From Myxococcota bacterium (GTDB taxonomy: Bacteria > Myxococcota_A > UBA9160 > UBA4427), in contig JAWKRT010000001.1 of the NCBI GenBank assembly GCA_041389495.1, positions 1,674,001-1,738,000 on the forward strand: a DNA stretch of 64,000 nt. The letters run 5' to 3'. Under the pieces are notes generated by a model that saw only the letters and a list, made by a program, of their open reading frames with translations, did not search any database and had not been told where the DNA came from. This document shows positions 33,805-43,356 of the stretch, in pieces (position 1 is the stretch's first letter; each line of letters begins with the position of its first letter). A program made the translations under genes and the position numbers.

Positions 33805-34872
33805 ATGGCCGGCCTCCCGAACCTGAAGAGCCTCGCTCCCGCGGCCCTGCGCGCCTGTCTGCGCGACGAGGGAGAGGCGGCCTTCCGCGCCGAGCAGCTG
33901 CTCGAGTGGCTCTACGCGAAGGGCGTCGAGGACCCGCGCGCGATGTCGAACCTGCCGGCCGCGCTGCGCGAGCGGCTCGCCGCCGGCTATGCGACGCGCG
34001 CGCTCGAGACCGAGGCGGTGCAGCTCTCGCGCGACGGCACGCGCAAGCTCGCGCTGCGCGCGGCCGACGGCGCGGTGATCGAGACGGTCGTGATCCCGGA
34101 GGCGCGGCGCACGACGCTCTGCGTGTCGACGCAGGTCGGCTGCTCGCTCGCGTGCTCGTTCTGCGCGACGGGCGCGCTCGGCCTGGCGCGCAACCTCACG
34201 ACGGCCGAGATCGTCGACCAGGTCTGTCGCGCGCGCGAGGCGGCCGGCGACGACGCGCCGATCACGAACGTCGTGTTCATGGGCATGGGCGAGCCGTTGC
34301 TCAACCTCGCGAACGTGCGGAGCGCGATCGAGCTGCTCGTGCACCCGAAGGCCTTCGCGATGGCGCCGCGCCGCATCACGGTCTCGACCGCCGGGCTCGT
34401 GCCGCGCATCCACGACCTGCTCGCGATCGCGCCCATCCACCTCGCGGTGTCGCTGCACGCGACGACCGACGAGGTGCGCGACGAGCTCGTCCCGCTCAAC
34501 CGCCGCTTCCCGCTCGACGCGCTGCTCGGCGCGCTGCGCGAGGAGCCGCTCGTGAACCGGCGCCGGCCCGTCTTCTTCGAGTACACGCTGATGGCGGGCG
34601 TGAACGACTCGATCGCCGACGCGCGCCGGCTGCCGAAGCTGCTCCGGGGAATCCCCGCGAAGGTGAACGTGATTCCGATGAACCCGCACGCCGACGCGCC
34701 GTACGGGCCGCCGGCGGACGAGGTCGTCGATCGCTTCACCGCCGAGGTGCACGCCGGCGGATTGCGAGTCACGCTGCGCCGCGACCGAGGCCGGGACATC
34801 GACGCCGCGTGCGGGCAGCTCGCCGCGCGCGGGCGCGGCGGCGCATCGCCGGCGCGGGCGGCGGCGGGCTAG
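33805..34872 (+). CDS. rlmN: RlmN, dual-specificity 23S rRNA/tRNA adenine-C2 methyltransferase
   Basis: Radical SAM enzyme of 355 residues that methylates A2503 of 23S rRNA and A37 of some tRNAs. The cluster-binding motif is CSLACSFCATG. The GEPLLN, VSLHATTDEVRDELVPLNR and NVIPMNPH motifs and a late catalytic Cys in DIDAACGQL are present. The ATG at 33805 gives the typical N-terminus LKSLAPAALRACL. It follows trmB by 29 bases. Confidence 0.96.
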   Translation: MAGLPNLKSLAPAALRACLRDEGEAAFRAEQLLEWLYAKGVEDPRAMSNLPAALRERLAAGYATRALETEAVQLSRDGTRKLALRAADGAVIETVVIPEARRTTLCVSTQVGCSLACSFCATGALGLARNLTTAEIVDQVCRAREAAGDDAPITNVVFMGMGEPLLNLANVRSAIELLVHPKAFAMAPRRITVSTAGLVPRIHDLLAIAPIHLAVSLHATTDEVRDELVPLNRRFPLDALLGALREEPLVNRRRPVFFEYTLMAGVNDSIADARRLPKLLRGIPAKVNVIPMNPHADAPYGPPADEVVDRFTAEVHAGGLRVTLRRDRGRDIDAACGQLAARGRGGASPARAAAG

Positions 34873-35074
34873 CGCGCCGCTCGCAGGTGCGGGGCGACGA
34901 CCGAGGGCGTCAGGGAGATGCGTCCGAGGCGCGGGTCGGGGCGTCAAGCCCGCGTCGTTCGCGGCCGATGCGCCTGCCCACGCGCCGTGTCGGCGCGCCT
35001 CCGGGCCGGCCGCAGCGCGCCGCGGCGCGGTCGGGGGCCGGGCGAGCAACGCGAGGGGAGGGGCGAGCGAGCGC

Positions 35075-35752
35075 ATGCTCTACGCGGTCGGCGACATCCA
35101 CGGCGAGCGCGAGAAGCTCGACGAGCTGCTCGCCGCGCTGCCGCTCGAGCCGGGCGACCGCCTCGTCTTCCTCGGCGACTACATCGACCGCGGCCCCGAC
35201 TCGTGCGCGGTCGTCGATCGCCTCGTGGCGTTCTCGAAGCAGTGGCCGTGCACGTTCCTGCTCGGCAACCACGAGTCGATGTTCCTCGACTTCCTCGGCT
35301 GGACGGACGACCGCTACTTCGGCGGCGACGCCTTCCTCATGAACGGCGGCGACCGCACGCTCGCGAGCTACGGCTACTTCGATCGCGAGCGACCCGACCG
35401 CGAGAGCTTCGAGCTCCCGAAGGCGCACGAGGACTTCCTGCTCGCGCTCGTCTCCCACCACCGCGACGGCGACTACGTGTTCGTGCACGCCGGGCTCGGC
35501 GCCGACCAGCTGCGCCTCGACGACGCCACCTACGCGCTGCGCAAGACGCGGCCCGAGGATCTCTTGTGGAACCGCACGAGCTGCGACCTGCCGCACCGGC
35601 TCGGCGCCACGATCGTCTACGGGCACACGCCGGCCGAGGACTTCGGCGTGCGCTGGAACCTGCCCTACAGCATCGGGATCGACACGGGCGCCGTGTACGG
35701 CGGGCCGCTCACGGCGATCCGCCTCCCCGACGAGACCGTCTTCCAGGTCTAG
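35075..35752 (+). CDS. Metallophosphoesterase, PPP-type serine/threonine phosphatase-like
   Basis: Cytosolic phosphatase of 225 residues. The dinuclear metal site is complete: AVGDIHGE, FLGDYIDRGPDS, LLGNHE, then His in VSHHRDGDYVFVHAG and YGHTP. This layout matches bacterial PPP phosphatases (PrpA/PphA group) and bis(5'-nucleosyl)-tetraphosphatase relatives. The substrate is uncertain. It starts at ATG 35075 after a 202-base spacer, which shows nothing beyond GC-rich sequence. Confidence 0.88.
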   Translation: MLYAVGDIHGEREKLDELLAALPLEPGDRLVFLGDYIDRGPDSCAVVDRLVAFSKQWPCTFLLGNHESMFLDFLGWTDDRYFGGDAFLMNGGDRTLASYGYFDRERPDRESFELPKAHEDFLLALVSHHRDGDYVFVHAGLGADQLRLDDATYALRKTRPEDLLWNRTSCDLPHRLGATIVYGHTPAEDFGVRWNLPYSIGIDTGAVYGGPLTAIRLPDETVFQV

Positions 35753-35764
35753 AGAGCGCGCGCT

Positions 35765-37063
35765 TCAGGACGCGAGCGACGCGAGCGTCTCCACCGGGAC
35801 GACGCGCGTCGTCACCTCCGGAAGGCCCGTCCGGCTGCGCCAGCGCAGCGAGAGCAGCAGCCGGCGGTGCCCCGCCATGTCCATCCAGTTCGCGCGGAGC
35901 GCGGGCGGCAGCGCGTCGATCGCGGGAACGCGGTGCGCGACGACGATGCGCACGCGTCCGTCGCCTGCGCGCACGAGCTCGCGGTTGTTGCGGACGACCG
36001 GGTGATGGCGCCAGTCGGGCGTCTCGCCCCAGAGGTTCTGCAGCACGAAGCTCCAGTACGCGGGCTCGTCCCGGGGCGCGAGCTCGAGGACGAGCGCCTG
36101 CGACGCGTCGAGCTCGACGATGCCGTTGCGGTAGCGCACGCCGCTCGGCGTCTGCACGCTGCCGTCGTCGGGCATCTCGATCATCGTGTTGGGCGCGGTG
36201 CGGATGCCTTCGAAGCCGCTCCAGAACGCGAGGCTCCCGTCGACGAACGCGGCGGTCGCGAGCATCCCGCGCGCGAGCGTCGCGAGGTCGAGCGGCGCCG
36301 GCGGCTCGGCCACGTCGAGCCGCTCGATCGTCGGCATCGGGTGCGCGACGCGCAGCGCGCGGTCCCAGAAGTAGGTGCGGACGAGCAGCGAGTTCGCGTC
36401 GGGCTCCGTCTGCAGATGGCCTGCGCCTCCGGGCTCCGGTCCGAGGGTGACGTCGAACGCGCCGTCGTCGGCGACGCGCAGCGTGCCCTCGTCGCGCGAG
36501 GCGACGAGTCGTCGCCCGCCGCCGCCCTTCGCCCCGCTCTGGAACGTGCCCGCGTAGACGCCGATCTCGACGCCCGCCGCTCCCGCGACCGTGCCGCGCA
36601 CGCGGTACGTCCCGCGCCCGTCGACCGCGGCGACGCGATAGGTCTGGTCGGGGTTGTCGCCGAGATACTTCCGCGTCGCCGTCTGCAGCTCGTAGAAGCT
36701 CGGGTGGCGCGGGTCGGCGTGCTCGACGAAGCGGTCGAGGCCGAGCGCGACGAGGCGCGCCAGGCAGCGCACGCCCTCGACCTGGGTCACCGGGTCGCCG
36801 GCGGAGAGCGTCGGGTCGAGGCGCCCGACGAGCGGGCGGAGCGCGTCGCAGAAGCGCGCCCAGAGCGCGTCCGCATCGGCGGGCATCGCCGCGGCCGCGC
36901 CCGCGACCGGCGGCCCGTCCGCGGCCGGGCCCGGTGCGGCACCGGGCGGCGAGGCCGCCCCGGGCGCGGCCGCGGCCCGGGGCGCGACGCCCGCGAGCGC
37001 CATGGCCGCACCCGTCGCGAGCACGTCCCGTCGCGTGAGACTCCGATCCGATCGCGTCGCCAT
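35765..37063 (-). CDS. DUF1214 domain protein with a Tat signal
   Basis: Predicted exported protein of 432 residues. A twin-arginine signal, SLTRRDVLATGAAMALAGVAP, precedes an Ala/Pro-rich stretch and the mature region. DUF1214 features are visible in the second half (QALVLELAPRDEPAYWSFVLQNLWGE, then NRELVRAGDGRVRIVVAHRVP). The family is often found with DUF1254 proteins and has no firm activity. Start ATG 37063 follows GGGAGGGGG. It is a likely substrate of the Tat system, for which tatA is at 17884. Confidence 0.85.
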   Translation of the reverse strand: MATRSDRSLTRRDVLATGAAMALAGVAPRAAAAPGAASPPGAAPGPAADGPPVAGAAAAMPADADALWARFCDALRPLVGRLDPTLSAGDPVTQVEGVRCLARLVALGLDRFVEHADPRHPSFYELQTATRKYLGDNPDQTYRVAAVDGRGTYRVRGTVAGAAGVEIGVYAGTFQSGAKGGGGRRLVASRDEGTLRVADDGAFDVTLGPEPGGAGHLQTEPDANSLLVRTYFWDRALRVAHPMPTIERLDVAEPPAPLDLATLARGMLATAAFVDGSLAFWSGFEGIRTAPNTMIEMPDDGSVQTPSGVRYRNGIVELDASQALVLELAPRDEPAYWSFVLQNLWGETPDWRHHPVVRNNRELVRAGDGRVRIVVAHRVPAIDALPPALRANWMDMAGHRRLLLSLRWRSRTGLPEVTTRVVPVETLASLAS

Positions 37064-37184
37064 CGCCCCCTCCCGTCCGCGGACGCGGACGCACACGCCC
37101 GCACGCAGGTCGCGCAGCGTGACAGACGCCGGGGACGCGGGGAAGCCGCGGGATCGCGGCCGGGCGAGCGCCCGGTGCCGCGCC

Positions 37185-39575
37185 TCAGCTCGGCTGGTGG
37201 CGGCGGACGACGGGCAGCGTGAGCTTCGCGCCCGCGGAGAGGCTCTCGACCTCGAGGTCGGGGTTGTACTGCTGCAGCAGCCAGAGCGGGACGTTCGAGC
37301 GCTGTGCGAGCACCCAGACGGAGTCGCCGCGGCGCACGACGTGCTCGCGCGTTCCCGTGATCTCGTACCGCTCGAAGTACTCGGTCTGCAGCGCGCGGTG
37401 GTGCTGCAGACGGCGCCGCTCGAACTCGTCGCGCGCGACGCGCTCGAAGTCGAGCCGCAGGCGCTGGTGCACGGCGATCGGCGTCCCGAAGCGGAGCCGG
37501 TTCAGCTGGCGCAGCCGGCTCGCGCGGACGTCGAGCCACTCGGCGATGTGTCCCAGGGTCTCGGTCGGCTGCACCTCGATCGTGCCGTCGTCGGCGACCG
37601 AGTAGTCGGCGGGGTCGGCGAGCAGGTCGCGCGCGAGCTCCGTCGTCGTCTCGTCCGCCGCGAGCTCGGTGGCGGGCTCGTCCGCCGCATCGTCGGCGGC
37701 GCCCTCGTCGGCGCTCGCGGTCGCGCCTGCGTTCGCGCTCGCGTCCGCGCCGTCGCTCGAGCCGTCGCCGTCGCCGTCGCTCGCGCCCGCGTCGTCGGCG
37801 GCGAGCGCCTCGCTCGGCGAGCCGCTCGCGGGTGAGGCGTCCCGCGCCGCATCGCGCTCGGACGGGGCCGCGTCCGGCCCGGGCGCGACGTCGACCGCCG
37901 CGACCTCGGCGAGCGCGATCGCCGCCGCCGACGGCGCGTTCGCGGCGGCGGGCTCCTCGCGCTCGATCGGCGCGGTGGCGGCGGCCAGCGTGATCGCCGA
38001 CGGCGGCGCTGCGGGCTCGGGCGCGTCGGCGCCCACGCGCAGCGACTGGCCGGGGTAGATGCGGTTGCGGTCGCGCACGTCGTTCGCGGCGAGCAGCTCG
38101 CGCTCGGTCGTGCCGAAGCGCCGCGCGATCGAGGCGAGCGTGTCGCCGCGCCGGACCGTGTAGACGCCCTCGGGCGGCGGGGCGGCGGGGGCGCTCGCCT
38201 TCGCGGACCGCGAGGGCTTCGCCTTCGCGGCGGGCTTCGCGCTCGCGAGCACGACGCCGCCGCCGTGCGGGAGGCGCAGCACCTGGCCGACGCGGATCGT
38301 GTGGTGGCTGCGGAGCTTGTTGGCGGCCGCGAGCTCGCGCACCGACGTCCCGTAGCGCGCGGCGATGCCGGAGAGCGTGTCGCCGCGGCGGACGCGGTGC
38401 GTGCGGTCGGCGGTCTGCGCCGCGAAGCGCTGGTCGGCGGCGAGATCGTCGAGGGCGAGCGCGAGCGGGCGCGCGAGCTCGGCCGACGGCACGCGCAGCG
38501 CGAAGCCGCGCGGCACGAACTTCTGTCCGCTCCACACCAGGCGCGAGAGCGCGGGGTTCGCGGCGCGCAGCGTCTCGACCGGCACGCCGATCGCGCTCGC
38601 GAGCGAGCTCGCCTTCGCATAGAAGGGAAGCTCGATGCGGTCGTACGCGACCGGCGCGTCGCGGCGGATCGGCCCGAAGTAGCGCTCTGCGTTCGTCTCG
38701 ACCTCGCGCGCGGCGAGGAACTCGACGTAGAAGTTGCGCGAGGCGAAGCCGAAGGTGCGGCTCCGGTACTTGCGCAGGATCGTCTCGATGTCGGTGGTGC
38801 CGACGGTGCGCGCCGCGCGCCGCATGCCGGCGGCACCGTGGTTGTAGGCGACGAGCGCCAGCGGCCACGTTCCCGTCACCTGCTTGTTGGCCGCGAGCAG
38901 CTTCGCCGCGGCGCGCGTCGACTCGAACGGGTCGAGGCGTTCGTCGACGACGTGGTCGACGCTCATGTAGCGCCGCCCCGTCGAGCGCATGAACTGCCAC
39001 AGGCCGGCCGCTCCGACGTGCGACTGCGCGTCGTGGCGGAACGACGACTCGACGTGGGGGAGCGACGCGAGCTCGGTCGGCAGCCCCATCTCGCGGAACG
39101 TGCCCTCGATGTGGTCGTGCCACGCCCCCGAGCGCACGATGCCGGCGCGGAACTTGTCCGCCTGGCCGAGCTGGAAGCGCACGTTGCGCGCGGCCTCGGC
39201 GAGCGTGCGGTTCGAGACGCCGTCGGGGAACTGCGCCAGCACGTGTCGTTCCCGCCGCGAGAGACCGCTGCGCTTGCCCTTCGCGAGCGCGCGCAGGGCG
39301 GCGGCGATCTCCTTCTTCGCCGAGTCCGTCTGCTGCTCGCGCGCGCGCGGGCTCTGGCGATCGCCGAACCGCACGACGTCGTACACGACGCCGAGGTCGG
39401 TCGCGTCGTGGATCAGTCCGCCCTGCGTGTCGACCTCCGAGTAGATCCGCACCCAGAAGCGGACGTCGGGCTCGAGGCCGGCAGGGCGCGGAAACGGCTC
39501 CGCCCCCGCGGCGGGCGCGAGCGCGGAGGCGAAGAGGAGGGCGAGGGCGAGGGAGCGGAGCGGCGGATGGTGCAT
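37185..39575 (-). CDS. MltD-like membrane-bound lytic transglycosylase with four LysM-like repeats
   Basis: Exported peptidoglycan lyase of 796 residues with an N-terminal signal (RSLALALLFASALAPAAGA). The GH23 domain is complete: catalytic Glu in LPHVESSF, then SHVGAAGLWQFM and ALVAYNHGAAGM. Two clear LysM repeats (THRVRRGDTLSGIAARYG, YTVRRGDTLASIARRFG) follow. An acidic Ala/Asp/Glu-rich linker of about 150 residues then leads to two more LysM-like repeats (EVQPTETLGHIAEWL and HVVRRGDSVWVLAQR). MltD of E. coli has fewer LysM and no such linker, so this is an expanded form. Confidence 0.92.
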   Translation of the reverse strand: MHHPPLRSLALALLFASALAPAAGAEPFPRPAGLEPDVRFWVRIYSEVDTQGGLIHDATDLGVVYDVVRFGDRQSPRAREQQTDSAKKEIAAALRALAKGKRSGLSRRERHVLAQFPDGVSNRTLAEAARNVRFQLGQADKFRAGIVRSGAWHDHIEGTFREMGLPTELASLPHVESSFRHDAQSHVGAAGLWQFMRSTGRRYMSVDHVVDERLDPFESTRAAAKLLAANKQVTGTWPLALVAYNHGAAGMRRAARTVGTTDIETILRKYRSRTFGFASRNFYVEFLAAREVETNAERYFGPIRRDAPVAYDRIELPFYAKASSLASAIGVPVETLRAANPALSRLVWSGQKFVPRGFALRVPSAELARPLALALDDLAADQRFAAQTADRTHRVRRGDTLSGIAARYGTSVRELAAANKLRSHHTIRVGQVLRLPHGGGVVLASAKPAAKAKPSRSAKASAPAAPPPEGVYTVRRGDTLASIARRFGTTERELLAANDVRDRNRIYPGQSLRVGADAPEPAAPPSAITLAAATAPIEREEPAAANAPSAAAIALAEVAAVDVAPGPDAAPSERDAARDASPASGSPSEALAADDAGASDGDGDGSSDGADASANAGATASADEGAADDAADEPATELAADETTTELARDLLADPADYSVADDGTIEVQPTETLGHIAEWLDVRASRLRQLNRLRFGTPIAVHQRLRLDFERVARDEFERRRLQHHRALQTEYFERYEITGTREHVVRRGDSVWVLAQRSNVPLWLLQQYNPDLEVESLSAGAKLTLPVVRRHQPS

Positions 39576-39624
39576 CGGGGTCCGATTCGGCAGCTCGCCG
39601 GCAGGATGTGAGGGGTGGGCGCGC

Positions 39625-41139
39625 CTACCGGCGGCCCTTGCGGCGCGCGGCGCGCTGCTGCTTGCGCTTCTTCTTCTTGGCGTCCGTGTCGGCGCGCCGG
39701 CGCACGCCGCCCGGGCCCGCGGCGCCGAACGCGCCGAGGCCGCCGGGCCCGCCGCCGAGCAGGGCGCTCGGGTCCATGCCGCCGGCCGGGGCCAGGCGGT
39801 CGAGCCCGGGGATGCGCGAGAGCAGGCCGCCCGCACCGCCGAGGTTCGACATGACGTCGCGCATCTGGTGGAAGCGCTTCACCAGGTCGCTCACGTCCTT
39901 CTGCTTGTGGCCGCTGCCGCGCGCGATGCGTGCGGTGCGGCTCTTGTCGATCAGGTCGGGCGCGGTGCGCTCCTGGCGGGTCATCGACTGGATCATCGAC
40001 TCGACCTTGCGGAGCTGCCCTTCCTCGACCTGGTCGGCCATCTGGTTGAAGAAGGGCATCTTCGCGAACACCTCGCGCAGCGGGCCCATCTTCTGGATCG
40101 TCTTGAGCTGCGTGAGCAGGTCGTCGAGCGTGAACTGGCCCTGGAGGATGCGCTCGGCGTCCTCCTCGGCCTGCTTCTCGTCGACGACGGACTCGAAGTC
40201 CTGGACGAGACCGACGATGTCGCCCATGCCGAGGATGCGCGACGCGAGGCCCTCGGGCCGGAACTCCTCGAGCCGGTCGACGGACTCGCCCGTGCCGATG
40301 AACTTGATCGGGACGCCGGTCACGGCCTTCACGGCGAGCGCCGCGCCGCCGCGCGCGTCGCCGTCGAGCTTCGTCATCACGATGCCGTCGAGCGCGAGGC
40401 GTTCGCCGAACGCGCGCGCGACGTTCACCGCGTCGCGCCCCATGAGCGCGTCGCACACGAGCAGCGTGTTCGCGGGCTCGACGGCGGCGACGATCTCCTC
40501 GAGCTCGCGCATCAGGTCGTCGTCGATCGCGAGCCGGCCGGCCGTGTCGTAGACGATCGCGTCGAAGCCCTCGCGCTTCGCGCGCTCGCGCGCGGCCCTG
40601 CAGATCGACGGCGGGAGCTCGCCCTCGCCGCCGCGGTGGACGGCGACGTCGATCTGCGCGCCGAGCGTCACGAGCTGGTCGACGGCCGCGGGGCGGTACA
40701 CGTCGGCCGCGACGAGCAGCGGCCGCTTGCCCTGCGACTGGAGCCGCCGCGCGACCTTGGCCGCGCACGTCGTCTTGCCCACGCCCTGGAGGCCGACGAG
40801 CATCACCGACGTCGCCCCGCGCTGGAAGCGCAGCTTCGGGTCGACCGGCCCCATCAGGGCCGCGAGCTCCTGCTCGCAGATCGCGACGAAGTGCTGGCCC
40901 GGCGTCACCTTGAGCGCGCGACCCTGCGCGTCGCGCGCGCGCGTCGACACCTTCTCGCCGAGCGCGCGCTCCTTGACCTTCGCGAGGAAGTCCTTCGCGA
41001 CCTGGAAATCGACGTCCGCTTCGAGCAGCGACGCGCGCACGTCGCGCAGCGCCTCGGAGATGTTCTCCTCGTCGAGCGCGCGCACGCCGCGCAGCCGTTC
41101 GGTCGCGTTCTTGAAGCCCTGGGTGACGGTCTCGAGCAC
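39625..41139 (-). CDS. ffh: Ffh, signal recognition particle protein
   Basis: GTPase of 504 residues that binds SRP RNA and signal peptides for membrane targeting. The N domain (FKNATERLRGVRALDEENI) precedes the G domain: LVGLQGVGKTTCAAKVARRL (G1), VAADVYRPAAVDQL, DTAGRLAID (G3) and MTKLDGDARGG (G4). A Met-rich M domain follows, ending with SRTARIARGSG and MRDVMSNLGG. The GTG at 41139 is chosen because GGAGGGG sits just upstream. The C-terminus has a basic Lys/Arg tail. It lies 49 bases before the mltD-like gene. Confidence 0.97.
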   Translation of the reverse strand: MLETVTQGFKNATERLRGVRALDEENISEALRDVRASLLEADVDFQVAKDFLAKVKERALGEKVSTRARDAQGRALKVTPGQHFVAICEQELAALMGPVDPKLRFQRGATSVMLVGLQGVGKTTCAAKVARRLQSQGKRPLLVAADVYRPAAVDQLVTLGAQIDVAVHRGGEGELPPSICRAARERAKREGFDAIVYDTAGRLAIDDDLMRELEEIVAAVEPANTLLVCDALMGRDAVNVARAFGERLALDGIVMTKLDGDARGGAALAVKAVTGVPIKFIGTGESVDRLEEFRPEGLASRILGMGDIVGLVQDFESVVDEKQAEEDAERILQGQFTLDDLLTQLKTIQKMGPLREVFAKMPFFNQMADQVEEGQLRKVESMIQSMTRQERTAPDLIDKSRTARIARGSGHKQKDVSDLVKRFHQMRDVMSNLGGAGGLLSRIPGLDRLAPAGGMDPSALLGGGPGGLGAFGAAGPGGVRRRADTDAKKKKRKQQRAARRKGRR

Positions 41140-41289
41140 GATCCCCTCCGCGAGCGGCGCGCAGTCTAGCGCGGGGTCGCGCGCGCTCCCGCGCACCCTG
41201 CGGCGCGCTTGCTCGCGCATCGCGCCGCGTGCATGATGACGCCCCTTCCCGCACCCGCGGCGCGCGCGGCGCGCCCGAAGAGGAGCCGC

Positions 41290-41511
41290 ATGGCGATCGA
41301 GGTCGAGGCGCAGATCACGGGCAGCGTGTGGAAGATCGAGACGCAGGTCGGCGCCCGCGTCGAGGAGGAGGACGTCCTCCTCGTCGTCGAATCCATGAAG
41401 ATGGAGATTCCGGTCGAGGCGCCGGGGGCCGGCGTCGTCGCCGAGATCCGCGTCGCCGAGGGGCAGGCGATCGAGGAAGGCGACGTGCTCGTCGTCCTCG
41501 ACGACGCCTAG
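41290..41511 (+). CDS. Stand-alone mini biotin/lipoyl carrier protein
   Basis: Single biotinyl/lipoyl attachment domain of 73 residues. The modified Lys37 sits in the biotin signature VVESMKMEIPVEAP. Its size and sequence recall the mini biotin carrier TB7.3 of mycobacteria rather than a full AccB. It probably serves an acyl-CoA or pyruvate carboxylase whose catalytic subunits are elsewhere. Start ATG 41290 has AGAGGAG just upstream. It precedes a GNAT gene by 16 bases. Confidence 0.9.
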   Translation: MAIEVEAQITGSVWKIETQVGARVEEEDVLLVVESMKMEIPVEAPGAGVVAEIRVAEGQAIEEGDVLVVLDDA

Positions 41512-41527
41512 CCGTCGCCATCCCGCC

Positions 41528-42397
41528 ATGGCCCACGGTCTCGTCTCCGAGCGCGGACGGCCGCGGCCCCGTCTCCTCACCGGCGCCAAGCGCGACGAGG
41601 CCGTCGCGCGCCTCGCGCGGTCGGCGCGCCGCAATCTGATGCTGCTCGACGTCGTCGCCTCGATCGGCCGCGCCGCGTCGCCGTACGAAGTGCCCGCCCA
41701 GGCGGTCGGTGCGTTCGACGGCGACGAGCTGTGCGGCGTCGTGGCGCTGCGCCCGAGCCTCGTGCTCGAAGCGGAGCTCGACGAGGGCGCGCTCGACGCG
41801 GTGCTGCCCTACGTCGAGACGATCGAGTCCGGGCTCGTGAAGAGCGAGGCGTCGGGCGTCGAGCTCCTGTGGCGGCGGCTCGCGCGGCGCGGCAAGTCGG
41901 CGGTCATCGACCGCCGCGAGCACGCGCTCGCGGTCGAGCGCGGCGCGCTGCGGCCCGCGCCCGCTCCGCTCGGCGCGCTGCTGCGCCGCGCCGCGCCGCG
42001 CGACCTCGAGGCGCTCGTGCACGCAGCGCGCGCGAGCCTGCGCGAGGAAGGGCGGCCCGACCCGTTCGACGGCGACCCGACGGGCTTCCGGCGCTGGGTG
42101 CGCGGCCGTCTCGAGCGCGCGCGCGTCGTCGAGCGCGACGGCCGCGTCGCATTCGTCGGCTACGCGGACGTCCGGCGGCCCGAGGGCTGGCTCGTGCAGG
42201 GCGTCTACACGTGGCCCGAGGCGCGCCGCACGGGCCTCGCGGCGGCGGGCATGAGCGCGATCGTCGAGGAGGGCTTCGAGGCCGGCGCCGGCCACGTGCA
42301 GCTCGCCGTCGTCGACGGCAACGCGCCCGCGATGTCGCTCTACGCCAAGCTCGGCTTCCGCCCGTTCGACACCCTGCGAACCATCCTGTTCGCGTAG
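41528..42397 (+). CDS. GNAT-family N-acetyltransferase
   Basis: Protein of 289 residues with two GNAT-like lobes. The C-terminal lobe has the acetyl-CoA loop (WPEARRTGLAAAGMSAIVEEGF) and the YAKLGFRPFDTLRTI end. The N-terminal lobe (about residues 30-120) is less conserved. The acceptor substrate is unknown. It starts at ATG 41528 and is followed after 73 bases by an SDR gene. Confidence 0.8.
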   Translation: MAHGLVSERGRPRPRLLTGAKRDEAVARLARSARRNLMLLDVVASIGRAASPYEVPAQAVGAFDGDELCGVVALRPSLVLEAELDEGALDAVLPYVETIESGLVKSEASGVELLWRRLARRGKSAVIDRREHALAVERGALRPAPAPLGALLRRAAPRDLEALVHAARASLREEGRPDPFDGDPTGFRRWVRGRLERARVVERDGRVAFVGYADVRRPEGWLVQGVYTWPEARRTGLAAAGMSAIVEEGFEAGAGHVQLAVVDGNAPAMSLYAKLGFRPFDTLRTILFA

Positions 42398-42470
42398 CGG
42401 CGCATTCCGTAGGATGGGCCGCGCGCACGGTCCGCCGCGGCCGCGACGCGCACCACGGAGGATCGGACGC

Positions 42471-43325
42471 ATGGGCCTGCTCGACGGGAAGGTGGCGATC
42501 GTGACGGGAGCGGGAGGCGGGCTCGGGCGCGAGCACGCGCTCGCGCTGGCGAAGGAGGGCGCGGCCGTCCTCGTGAACGACCTCGGCGGCTCGCGCGACG
42601 GCACGGGCGCCGGCCACAACATGGCCGACCACGTCGTCGCCGAGATCCGCGAGGCCGGCGGCGAGGCGGCGGCGAACTACGACACGGTCGCGACCGTCGA
42701 GGGCGGCAAGGCGATCGCGCAGGCGGCCGTCGACGCGTTCGGGCAGATCGACGTGCTCGTGAACAACGCGGGCATCCTGCGCGACAAGTCGTTCAAGAAC
42801 ACGACCGAGGACCTGTGGGACCCCGTCGTGCAGGTGCACCTCAAGGGCACGTACTGCGTCACGCACGCCGTCTACACGCACATGCTCGAGCGCGGGCAGG
42901 GCGGCGTGATCGTCAACACCTCGTCCACGTCGGGCCTGAACGGCAACTTCGGCCAGTGCAACTACGGCGCGGCGAAGGCGGGCATCGCCGGCTTCACGCG
43001 CTGCCTCGCGATCGAGGGCAAGAAGTACGGCGTGCGCGCGTTCATCCTCGCGCCGGTCGCGTTCACGCGGCTCACCGAGGACCTCATGAGCGGCGACATG
43101 CAGGGCTCGCTCGATCCGAAGCTGGTCTCGCCGCTGATCGTGTACCTCGCGAGCGACCTGTCGAAGGACCGCACCGGCACGACCTTCTTCGCGGGCGGCG
43201 GCCGCATCGCCGAGATGCGGATGGTCACGGCCGAGGGCGTGACCAAGAAGGACGGCGGGGGCCTGTGGACGGCGCAGGAGATCGCCGACGCCATGCAGCC
43301 GGGGAAGATCCTGCTGTCGGACTAG
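42471..43325 (+). CDS. Short-chain dehydrogenase/reductase (MFE-2/hydroxyacyl-CoA dehydrogenase type)
   Basis: Classical SDR of 284 residues. The cofactor motif TGAGGGLGREHALALAKEGA and the VNDLGGSRDGTG stretch closely resemble the dehydrogenase part of multifunctional enzyme type 2 of fatty acid oxidation. The catalytic Ser in NTSSTSG and Tyr/Lys in YGAAKAG are intact. 3-Hydroxyacyl-CoA or steroid-type substrates are likely. The start ATG 42471 is preceded by ACGGAGGAT. The next gene, a glycerolipid acyltransferase, supports a lipid context. Confidence 0.92.
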   Translation: MGLLDGKVAIVTGAGGGLGREHALALAKEGAAVLVNDLGGSRDGTGAGHNMADHVVAEIREAGGEAAANYDTVATVEGGKAIAQAAVDAFGQIDVLVNNAGILRDKSFKNTTEDLWDPVVQVHLKGTYCVTHAVYTHMLERGQGGVIVNTSSTSGLNGNFGQCNYGAAKAGIAGFTRCLAIEGKKYGVRAFILAPVAFTRLTEDLMSGDMQGSLDPKLVSPLIVYLASDLSKDRTGTTFFAGGGRIAEMRMVTAEGVTKKDGGGLWTAQEIADAMQPGKILLSD

Positions 43326-43356
43326 CGCGCGGGCGGTGCGGTACCTTCGCGCGCCG

